17,527 nucleotides of DNA from CAZTWC01 sp964617105 [NCBI: uncultured Myxococcia bacterium]. Lineage in GTDB: Bacteria > CAZTWC01. The stretch is from contig CAZTWC010000035.1 in assembly GCA_964617105.1 (NCBI GenBank), forward strand, positions 2,401-19,927. The letters are read 5' to 3'. Made by a program: the position numbers and the translations under genes. The notes beneath the pieces were generated by a model, which was not told the DNA's origin, did no database searches, and saw only the letters and a list, made by a program, of their open reading frames with translations. Shown piece after piece: positions 1 through 7,216 of the stretch. The first letter of the stretch is position 1. Each line of letters begins with the position of its first letter.

Positions 1-279
1 GTTATCTAACTGTTGGACCGCTTCGCCAATTTCAAAAGAGCTCTTGAGGACAATATTGCTGATGGCCTCAAAATGTTCCAGCAGAGCATTGATATTATTT
101 TGAATGTGGGCCAGGCTGGTTTTAAATTCCCTGGTGGTGCGAAAAAAATCTTCTCCCAATTTGTATTGTTCGTTCAAGTAACTGGACATCTGGTAGGATA
201 TCTTGTTTAAGTATTCAAACTGAGTGAAAAAATGTCGTTGATAGTTCAAATTTTGTAGGTGATTTTTCTGTACTACCAT
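1..279 (-). CDS. Unidentified coiled-coil-like protein, N-terminal 93 residues (runs off left edge)
   Basis: An open frame on the minus strand starts at ATG 279-277 and continues without a stop to the window edge, giving 93 codons. A purine-rich GGA lies about 8-10 nt upstream of the ATG and a GGAG further up, so the ribosome site is modest. The visible protein has no signal peptide or membrane segment. It is rich in Q, N, L, E and aromatic residues and looks continuously helical, with a heptad-like run over roughly residues 45-93. This would suit the sensory or linker part of a cytoplasmic signalling protein, for example a soluble chemoreceptor-like or kinase protein, but no diagnostic motif is visible and I do not recognise it. 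It lies 152 nt downstream of the PBP gene on the same strand and could be separately transcribed. Confidence 0.6.
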   Translation of the reverse strand, partial: MVVQKNHLQNLNYQRHFFTQFEYLNKISYQMSSYLNEQYKLGEDFFRTTREFKTSLAHIQNNINALLEHFEAISNIVLKSSFEIGEAVQQLDN

Positions 280-310
280 ATTATTGTCCGTAGTCTCCGT
301 TGCCCGAACA

Positions 311-357
311 GATATCCGGGGTATAATTCCCGGCATTTTAATGCCGAGTTGAATATC
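311..357 (-). repeat. Nested, mutually exclusive inverted repeats in the leader of the left-edge gene
   Basis: Positions 331-346 read CGGCAT-TTTA-ATGCCG, a 6-7 bp stem with a tiny loop. Positions 316-320 (CCGGG) and 329-333 (CCCGG) form a second stem that shares bases 331-333 with the first, so only one can form at a time. GATAT (311-315) and ATATC (353-357) could close the whole element. There is no T-tract after either stem in either direction, so it does not look like an intrinsic terminator for the PBP gene. It lies about 30-80 nt upstream of the start of the left-edge gene and could be a regulatory leader structure or operator. Function is inferred only. Confidence 0.4.
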
Positions 358-431
358 TACTAATAAATAAGAGAGTTTATCTTAATCGAGTAAAAACTAC
401 AAGATAAAATATTTATACTGTTTTCACGTTT

Positions 432-3400
432 TCAGATGCCGGTGTTGCCATGTTTTGAAGATATAGGAACAAATAGTCGTAAAGGCTCTCCATTGGCCAG
501 GAAGAAGCAGTGGATAAATGGATTATTTTGATTTTCCAGGTCATCTTTTAGTAGGTCACTTTTTAATGGCAGACCGCTTTTATAATCCAGTCGGACCTTT
601 CGAAGGGAGGTTGGGCGAAGGATTTTCACCCTGGTTTCCTGCTGATATTCCAAATCATAAGGGTCCAGGTGCAAGGCATAATCAGGTATTTTAAGCAGGT
701 GACGGACGGTCCTGGACCATACATCCAGCCCACCGCCGGCTCCGCCAATCCTAAGGTTTTTACTTTGCATGGGACTATTATCATCATACCCCACGTAACT
801 TACTATGGTATAGCCATGTTCAACCCGGGGTCTACCCACCTCATTAGAATGAACTGCAAAATGGGGTAAAAGTCCGGCATAGGTGGAATTAGTATAATTG
901 TTGGCCGTGCCGGTCTTCCCTAAACTAGGTATTTTCAAATTTAAATTCACCAGATCATCGAAATTTTGGGAATCGGTTGGGTTCACTTCCCTAAGTATCA
1001 TCTCTCGTTCCAGTCGTTTTCCGGTGCCCCATCGAGTGACCTGGAGCAGCATTTCCCGAATTTGAGCCACTATTTTACTGTCCAACAACCGTTTTTTAAT
1101 CACCTGGTCTTCATAGAGAATATGACCATCTTGGTGGCTGATCTTTTTAATCAACATGGGAGAGAAATTATTTTTAGACCGAAAGGTATAGCCGGTCAGC
1201 ATTGTTTGATAGGCCTGGGCCAATTCGGTGATGGAAATGGCGTTAGAGCCCAGCGGAAAAGAGAGCACCAGTTCTAGGGGACTGCTGATACCAAGTGTCT
1301 GGCATAATTTCTGTAGATAGCGTAATCCTACCGTAACCTTGAAATCGCGCACCAGGCTCAATATCTCCAGGGAATATTTGTCTTTATCTTTCAATTGCTG
1401 CCAGCGTTTCTCAACTCGCCGCTCTATCTCTTCCAGGGTGAAAAGTCTGATCCCCTGGACCTTTATCTCTCTATCAGTTTCAGGCGCCTCTAGTTTTGAG
1501 TTACTCTCTTTTTCGCCATAGGCCAGCTCCATCTCCTGCGCTTTTTTTAATAGGGAGAGAAAATTATCTTCCAGCACCAGCATCTGTTTCTTTAGCCGGC
1601 CTCTTTTTGTTTTGTCCATTTGGACTTGATAAAGATAGCCAAAGGGCAAAAATTTTAATCTCTCACTCTCTTCTTCCTGCCCTTCAAACTTTAAATCTAC
1701 CAGTATCTCCTCTTTTACCTTTTGGTAAATACCCTCTTTAATGGCGCCGTCGAAAGGAATTATTCCCAGTTTATCCCGGATTCGCTTCATGTATTGCTGT
1801 CGAATTTCTCCACTCTTTCCCTTTAGTTCATCTCTGGGCAGCATATTCATCTCTGCCGCCAGTTGTTTAAACTGAATAGGATTAAGTCGGTCGGTAAGAT
1901 GGTAAAGCAGATAGACCGAGGCTAAATTCTCACTTTTTATAGCCGTCCAGGCCATGGAAACCCTGGAACTGAGTGGCTTATGATCCGGGGAGGGGAAATA
2001 AAAATTGTTCTGATACAAAAAAGCCTGCGGTTTATTGTTGAGAATATCCAGGGGTGACCACTGCAATTGTAAGGCTGCCAAGAAGAGAAGGGGTTTAAAG
2101 GTGGAACCGGGCTGTCTTTTGGCCATTATGGCGCGATTGTAATTTTCGTTGTTGTAACCTCCGATAATGCTAAAGAATTCACCTTCCCGTAATACAACCA
2201 GTCCTCCCTGCAAGCCTGGTGGAGAATGGAGATTAAAACGGACAGTTTTTCCATCTGAAGAAACTTTACGCATCATTACAGTTAAGAGATTGCCAGGATT
2301 TAACTGTTTAAATAATCGTTTTACCGCTTTAGGATGCCCGGGAGGATAGATTAATCCTTTATAATGGGTATAGGCTGCGGCAAACTCGGCCAATCCCGGC
2401 TGGTCGACAATTTTCTTTCTCCCATCGGGACTGTTCAATTCCAGTTGCAAAAAGGGCTTTCTTTTTTGGACCCACCCTTTTTTTAGCAAGCGCCCAAGAT
2501 AAATATTGCCAGGGGAAAAAGAATCATAATGGGGTAAAGATTTATTGGATTTAAGAAGTTTGGGAGATTTGTAACCCTTCAACTTCAAGTCCAGCAAATT
2601 GAGTGATTCTCGAATGCCCATCATCCCCGCGGATTGGGTTTTCTGGTCAAGAGCCAGGGTAATTTGCAAGCCGGCATTAGGAATTTTGCTCAGGGTTATG
2701 CCCCGGGACTGTAAACTCTTAGTAATTGGCCCGCTTTGCAACTGATTTTCCACCATATCCATTATCACTGAGCGGTTGTATCTGAATTTGCCTTTAGAAA
2801 AGTCAGGCAGTTTATTCCGATTTTGAAGGTACTGTTTACGACTGATATGCCCGTCTTCCAACATTCGTCGTAAAACATAGGCTAACCTTTTGCCGATGCG
2901 TTGAATGATTTCATCTCGCTCCTTTTTATTTCTGGCCCGAAAGGGATTGTAATAGGAAGGTTTATTAACAATGGCCGAGGCGATAAATGCACACTCCAAC
3001 AGGTCTAAATTCTCAACTCTCTTATTAAAGAAATAGCGGGCTGCCACTCCAATCCCCCGGCCGTTGCCGCTGGCAAAAAATTGGTTGAGGTAAAATTCGA
3101 TAATCTTCTCTTTGGGATAGTGTGCTTCCAGCCGGAAAGCATTGAGCAGTTCCTTGAATTTATCGGTTATCTTTCGCTGATGTTTATAGAGGTTCTCGGC
3201 AGTTTGCATGGTGATAGTGCTGCCGCCCTGGACAATTCGTCTGGCTTTCAGATTGGCAATTACCGCTCGGGTAATGGACCTCAAGTTTATTCCCGGGTGG
3301 CTGAAAAAAAGCCGGTCTTCAGAGGAAACGGTGGCCTTGATACAATAGGCGGGTATCCGTTGGTAATCCACGTAATGACGGTGTTCTCCCTGAAAAAAAG

Positions 3401-3581
3401 AGCCTATTTTAGTTTTGCCGTCCCGGAAAAAAACCGGACTCTCCCGAGATAAAACTGAGCGGATGTAACTCTCTTTTAAATGTTCACCAGGAGCATAAAT
3501 CACTAAGTAATAAAAACCGCCTATACTTGCTGGTAAGAGTAAGATCAAGAACAGCAGGAACCAGAGAAAAATTTTAGCCAT
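432..3581 (-). CDS. Class A penicillin-binding protein (glycosyltransferase + transpeptidase) with large insertion
   Basis: Bifunctional peptidoglycan synthase of 1049 aa, acting in the periplasm and anchored by an N-terminal membrane segment (about residues 5-28). The GT51 glycosyltransferase domain shows the catalytic Glu in SSEDRLFF (E88), QGGSTITMQ (118-126) and the conserved EFYLNQ and GIGVAA blocks. The transpeptidase domain shows STFK with nucleophile S493, SEN (550-552) as the SxN motif, and KTGT (889-892). All catalytic motifs are intact. About 337 residues separate SxN from KTG, far more than in ordinary class A PBPs. The excess, roughly 565-755, is highly charged and predicted helical, before the family-like block ending SITELAQAYQ. 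The start codon overlaps the end of the upstream REC-GGDEF-EAL gene by 8 nt and has no Shine-Dalgarno of its own, which implies translational coupling. It is closest to PBP1a/1b-type proteins, but I would not assign a specific symbol. Confidence 0.93.
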   Translation of the reverse strand: MAKIFLWFLLFLILLLPASIGGFYYLVIYAPGEHLKESYIRSVLSRESPVFFRDGKTKIGSFFQGEHRHYVDYQRIPAYCIKATVSSEDRLFFSHPGINLRSITRAVIANLKARRIVQGGSTITMQTAENLYKHQRKITDKFKELLNAFRLEAHYPKEKIIEFYLNQFFASGNGRGIGVAARYFFNKRVENLDLLECAFIASAIVNKPSYYNPFRARNKKERDEIIQRIGKRLAYVLRRMLEDGHISRKQYLQNRNKLPDFSKGKFRYNRSVIMDMVENQLQSGPITKSLQSRGITLSKIPNAGLQITLALDQKTQSAGMMGIRESLNLLDLKLKGYKSPKLLKSNKSLPHYDSFSPGNIYLGRLLKKGWVQKRKPFLQLELNSPDGRKKIVDQPGLAEFAAAYTHYKGLIYPPGHPKAVKRLFKQLNPGNLLTVMMRKVSSDGKTVRFNLHSPPGLQGGLVVLREGEFFSIIGGYNNENYNRAIMAKRQPGSTFKPLLFLAALQLQWSPLDILNNKPQAFLYQNNFYFPSPDHKPLSSRVSMAWTAIKSENLASVYLLYHLTDRLNPIQFKQLAAEMNMLPRDELKGKSGEIRQQYMKRIRDKLGIIPFDGAIKEGIYQKVKEEILVDLKFEGQEEESERLKFLPFGYLYQVQMDKTKRGRLKKQMLVLEDNFLSLLKKAQEMELAYGEKESNSKLEAPETDREIKVQGIRLFTLEEIERRVEKRWQQLKDKDKYSLEILSLVRDFKVTVGLRYLQKLCQTLGISSPLELVLSFPLGSNAISITELAQAYQTMLTGYTFRSKNNFSPMLIKKISHQDGHILYEDQVIKKRLLDSKIVAQIREMLLQVTRWGTGKRLEREMILREVNPTDSQNFDDLVNLNLKIPSLGKTGTANNYTNSTYAGLLPHFAVHSNEVGRPRVEHGYTIVSYVGYDDNSPMQSKNLRIGGAGGGLDVWSRTVRHLLKIPDYALHLDPYDLEYQQETRVKILRPTSLRKVRLDYKSGLPLKSDLLKDDLENQNNPFIHCFFLANGEPLRLFVPISSKHGNTGI

Positions 3582-5289
3582 TGTTTGTATAAGCGCGACA
3601 CAGGGAACCGGTGGTCAGCAAATATTCGAAATCATCCTGCTGTAAAGCCTTGCTGCAAAGAAAGCCCTGGAACAGGTCACACTTGCGGGAGTGGAGAAAC
3701 ATTAACTGCTCATCTGTTTCCACCCCTTCGGCCACTACTTTCAGGTCCAGGCTGTGTCCTATGGTGATTACCGCTTCGACTATGGCGCATGCCCGTTTAT
3801 CGGTCGGGATATTTTTGATAAAGGAACGGTCGATTTTCAACTTGTCCAGAGGCAAATGAGTAAGGTATTGGAGAGATGAGTATCCGGTGCCAAAGTCATC
3901 AATGGCTAAATGGATTCCTCTACCCCTGAACATATTTAAAGTTGCCAGGGCATTTTTATCTTGCATTAAAACATCTTCCGTGAGTTCAAACTCCAATAAA
4001 TTCACGGGAATATTCCTGGCCTCAATAATATTAATCATAGTGGCTACCATCTCTTTTTGCTGGAACTGCTTGCTGGAGAGATTGATGCTGATCCTGACCG
4101 GAGATATTCCATCCGTAATCCAGTGCTTGATTTGGGTACAGACTTTTGTTAATGACCAGGTGCCGATATCTAGAATTAGCCCGGTTTCTTCGGCCACCGG
4201 CAAAAAACTGCCCGGAAAGAGAAGCCCCTTTTCCGGGTGCTGCCAGCGTATCAGGGCTTCTGCTTCCATTATCTCACCTGTGTTTATATCTATCTGGGGT
4301 TGGTAGCAGAGGATGAATTCATCGTTTTCCAGAGCCTGCTTCAATTCGGTTTCGATTTTTAGGTGCTCCAGAGCATCAGCATTCATCTCTGGAGAGTAGA
4401 ACTGAAAATTATTGCGGCCCTTTTCTTTGGCGTGATACATAGCCACATCTGCATTAGCCAGTACCGATTTGGTGTCACTGGCATCGTTTGGGTAGATACA
4501 GATACCGATACTGGCTCCGATGCCACAGGTACTTCCACTAATATGAAATGGCGTAGACATAGATTCAATGATCCTGCGAGCGATGTATACCACATCGTTT
4601 TCATCGGAAACCCGGCTGAGGATAACGGTAAATTCGTCTCCTCCCAGGCGGGCGGCTGTATCAGTTTTGCGAATACACAGCAGAATCCTTTCCGCCACTT
4701 CTTTAAGAAGCAAATCGCCGACTTCGTGGCCTAGAGTATCGTTTACTTGTTTGAAGCGATCCAGGTCGATAAAGAGTAAGGCCATTACATATTTGTGCCG
4801 CCGGGCCAATCCAATGTCGTGACTGAGACGGTACAAAAACATCCTGCGGTTGGCTATGCCGGTCAGAGTGTCAAAATGGGCTAAATGCTCCAATTTTTGT
4901 ACGTACTCTTCCAATTTACGGCTGGTTCCCAACTTTTCCAGAGCCCGTTTAATGGTAATATCCAACGCTTTGGTATTAATCGGTTTGGTCAGATAGTCAA
5001 AGGCGCCATGGCGCATAGCCTTGATGGCAGTATCGATATCTTCATTGGCAGTGATGATGATCACCTCCGCCTCTTTAGAATGCTCTTTTATCTTGGATAA
5101 CACCTGAATGCCGTCCATGTCGGGCATTTTGAGATCAACCAGGGTAACATCAGGCATAATATCCTTAAACCGGTCAACTCCTTCCGAACCGTTGGCCGCT
5201 TCATTTACCTTGTAGCCTTTTTTTTTCAGTTTTAGCTTTAAAAGGCTACGAATATCGGAATCATCATCAATGATTAAAATCAAATTCAT
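3574..5289 (-). CDS. Response regulator with GGDEF and EAL domains (c-di-GMP synthesis/hydrolysis)
   Basis: Cytoplasmic 571-aa protein with three domains. The REC domain (about 1-118) has the acidic pocket D8-D10, phospho-acceptor D52 in VDLKMPDMDG, T80 and K102. The GGDEF domain (about 135-300) has an intact GGDEF at 216-220 and an RxxD inhibitory site (R207-D210) exactly five residues before it, so diguanylate cyclase activity with product inhibition is expected. The EAL domain (about 315-560) keeps E344-A-L, INLSS, ELTE, DDFGTG, LKID, AEGVE and QGF, the metal- and substrate-binding set, so c-di-GMP phosphodiesterase activity is also plausible. It lacks a membrane segment; input would come through phosphorylation of D52 by an unseen kinase. 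It is first gene of a two-gene unit with the PBP. The upstream 179-nt gap to the divergent gene at 5469 holds only weak promoter-like sequences, and the start has a weak ribosome site. Confidence 0.93.
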   Translation of the reverse strand: MNLILIIDDDSDIRSLLKLKLKKKGYKVNEAANGSEGVDRFKDIMPDVTLVDLKMPDMDGIQVLSKIKEHSKEAEVIIITANEDIDTAIKAMRHGAFDYLTKPINTKALDITIKRALEKLGTSRKLEEYVQKLEHLAHFDTLTGIANRRMFLYRLSHDIGLARRHKYVMALLFIDLDRFKQVNDTLGHEVGDLLLKEVAERILLCIRKTDTAARLGGDEFTVILSRVSDENDVVYIARRIIESMSTPFHISGSTCGIGASIGICIYPNDASDTKSVLANADVAMYHAKEKGRNNFQFYSPEMNADALEHLKIETELKQALENDEFILCYQPQIDINTGEIMEAEALIRWQHPEKGLLFPGSFLPVAEETGLILDIGTWSLTKVCTQIKHWITDGISPVRISINLSSKQFQQKEMVATMINIIEARNIPVNLLEFELTEDVLMQDKNALATLNMFRGRGIHLAIDDFGTGYSSLQYLTHLPLDKLKIDRSFIKNIPTDKRACAIVEAVITIGHSLDLKVVAEGVETDEQLMFLHSRKCDLFQGFLCSKALQQDDFEYLLTTGSLCRAYTNNG

Positions 5290-5468
5290 TCTTAGTCTCT
5301 ATTATCATATTAATAATAAGCATCTATTTTGACACTATTTGCTCAAACCCGCAAGGAAAAATTGATTCTCCTGGTTAATGTCATTTTGGTAGATTCCTTT
5401 TTAATAGAAAAAATGGTAAAGTTGCGAGATAAATTTGGTGTTTCAAAATAGTTCCTGTTGGAGAAACT

Positions 5469-6515
5469 ATGAAAAGAAAAACATTGTTGCTAATATTGGT
5501 TTTTGCTGTCCCAGTTTTGTTGGTTATGGCTTTGGTGGTGGTACCGGTTTCCATAATTCGAACTCCTCTGGGAACAATCGAGGCTGGAATCGATTTTTTA
5601 GTTGAAGATCAGTTGGAGTGGGGTGAGTTTGAAACTTTAACCTGTGAAGATGTGGAACTTACCGAAGATTGCGATTTTGATTCCTCTCCCTTTGTTACTT
5701 CCATGGTAGTCTATTCAATTAAAGATATTATTCATCCGGCGGTTAAAACTATAACCGGCAAGGTGATAAAATTCTTCTTGAGCGAGCAGCAGCCCAATGG
5801 CGCCTGGAATGTCTATACCTCCAAAAGGGAGGGAGAGAAAGAGGAGGTTCCGCCGGATGATGCTGACGACACGGCTTGCGTATCTGCTTTTTTGGCCATG
5901 AAAAAGATAGATTTTCGTGATAATATGGCCCTGTTCAACCAATTCAGAAGCGAGCGGGGAGCAGTAAACCTCTGGTTTCATCAACGCTTTGCATTTTTAA
6001 AGGATTATGATTGTGAAGTGAACGCCAATGTTTTGTTTTACTTTGCGGTAAAAGGGATAAAAGATCAGCGGGTCTGTGATTTTGTCAATGACCAGATTAG
6101 GAATAAAAACTACCGTTGCTGCCACTATTGTGTTGAAGATGAAGAAGATGAACGGCAGAAAAATGTGGCCTTTTTGTTCTATATGATATCCAGAGCCTAT
6201 AGACACGGAGCTCTTTGTTTGGAAAAGGTAAAAAAACAGATTATCTATCATAGCCTGTCCAGGCAGCAGCCGGATGGATCCTTTGGCAATGAACTGGATA
6301 CCGCCTTTTATATAAACACTTTGCTCAACTACGGTTATCGGGGAGTTGCCTTGAAAAAGGGGGTTGAAAATCTTCTGGATAACCAGCGATGGGATGGCTC
6401 CTGGCCCGGTTACGGTTTTTATATCGATTTTACCCCCTACTATTTAGGTTGTGACTCGGGTACTACCGCTATAGCCCTGGAGGCCATTGATCGGTATTTA
6501 AAATTAGCCAAATAA
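5469..6515 (+). CDS. Membrane-anchored squalene cyclase/prenyltransferase-repeat protein with DxDDTA motif
   Basis: The 348-aa protein has a basic start followed by one strong hydrophobic segment (about 5-30), so it is anchored with its bulk probably outside the cytoplasm. The rest resembles the alpha/alpha-barrel repeat fold of squalene-hopene cyclases and protein prenyltransferases. QW-like repeats appear at 107-113 (QQPNGAW), 266-272 (QQPDGSF) and 306-312 (QRWDGSW), the last followed by a C-terminal DSGTTAIALEA block (329-339). After the first repeat is DADDTA (131-136), matching the DxDDTA acid motif of class II terpene cyclases; D133 would be the central acid. The protein is only about half the length of a two-barrel cyclase. 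A Cys-rich spot (C217, C218, C221) also stands out. GGAG lies 6 nt before the ATG. It is monocistronic as seen, and overlaps convergent aat by 12 nt. Enzyme activity is unproven; a non-catalytic repeat protein is equally possible. Confidence 0.75.
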   Translation: MKRKTLLLILVFAVPVLLVMALVVVPVSIIRTPLGTIEAGIDFLVEDQLEWGEFETLTCEDVELTEDCDFDSSPFVTSMVVYSIKDIIHPAVKTITGKVIKFFLSEQQPNGAWNVYTSKREGEKEEVPPDDADDTACVSAFLAMKKIDFRDNMALFNQFRSERGAVNLWFHQRFAFLKDYDCEVNANVLFYFAVKGIKDQRVCDFVNDQIRNKNYRCCHYCVEDEEDERQKNVAFLFYMISRAYRHGALCLEKVKKQIIYHSLSRQQPDGSFGNELDTAFYINTLLNYGYRGVALKKGVENLLDNQRWDGSWPGYGFYIDFTPYYLGCDSGTTAIALEAIDRYLKLAK

Positions 6516-7199
6516 TTTTTCTTTTGCCCAATTTCCCCTTTTGGTTTCATAGGAAATAGCCTGGTTCAATAGGTTCAGGAATTGGGGGCGGGGGATCATA
6601 ACTGCCCCAAAATTAGCCAAATGTTGAGTTTGTAATTGACAGTCGATAAAGAGGAATTCCCACTGGTTCAGTTGAACCACCAGGGCGTCCAGAGCCACTT
6701 TGGAGGCATTGTTAACCGCCGAGAACATCGATTCACCGAAAAAGCCCCGACCCAGGGAGATCCCATACAGGCCCCCCACCAAATTATTATCTTGCCAGAC
6801 CTCTACTGAATGGGCAAACCCCTGTTGGTGTAAATTGCAGTATGCGTCTTGCATGCTTTGGGTAATCCAGGTTCCCGCCTCTTTTTTCCGTTTGATTTGG
6901 CTGCATTCTGCAATCACCTGGCTAAATGCCTGATCAAAGGTGGTGTAAAATCTATTTTGACGCAGCAGTTTTTTCATACTCCTGGAGAGGTGAAACTGTT
7001 TTGGGAAGAGGAGCAGGCGAGGATCAGGCGACCACCAGAGAAAGGGGTCTCCTTCGGAAAACCAGGGAAAAATGCCCATGCGATAGGCCTCTAGCAGCCT
7101 TTCCGAAGATAGGTCACCACCTACTGCCAAAAGTCCGTCCTGGCGTGCCAAAAGAGGCGAAGGAAACATTATATTATGATTGAGCATAAATACGGGCAT
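6504..7199 (-). CDS. aat: Leucyl/phenylalanyl-tRNA--protein transferase
   Basis: The protein transfers Leu or Phe from aminoacyl-tRNA to the N-terminus of proteins beginning with Lys or Arg, creating a primary N-degron for ClpS/ClpAP; it is cytoplasmic. At 231 aa it is full length for the family (E. coli about 234). The family blocks are all visible: GGDL (27-30), the MGIFPWF region, WWSPDPR (55-61), TWIT (110-113), GGLYGI (142-147), GESMFS (155-160) and FIDCQ around D186. It is the third gene of clpS-clpA-aat, starting 17 nt after the clpA stop. No clear Shine-Dalgarno precedes the ATG, so translation may be coupled to clpA. The 3' end overlaps the convergent DxDD-protein gene by 12 nt (6504-6515), leaving no room for a classical terminator. 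Confidence 0.96.
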   Translation of the reverse strand: MPVFMLNHNIMFPSPLLARQDGLLAVGGDLSSERLLEAYRMGIFPWFSEGDPFLWWSPDPRLLLFPKQFHLSRSMKKLLRQNRFYTTFDQAFSQVIAECSQIKRKKEAGTWITQSMQDAYCNLHQQGFAHSVEVWQDNNLVGGLYGISLGRGFFGESMFSAVNNASKVALDALVVQLNQWEFLFIDCQLQTQHLANFGAVMIPRPQFLNLLNQAISYETKRGNWAKEKLFG

Positions 7200-7216
7200 G
7201 GCAATGGTATGATGGT

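Noticed and set aside
300-327. TTGCCC and TATAAT with 16-nt spacing on the plus strand, looking like a promoter
   Set aside because: It would drive transcription only into the antisense of the PBP gene; no plus-strand gene follows, and the -35 match is weak. The TATAAT lies in the loop of the hairpin described at 311-357.
966-1277. 103-residue plus-strand frame opposite the PBP gene
   Set aside because: It lies antisense to the transpeptidase domain, has no ribosome site and resembles no family.
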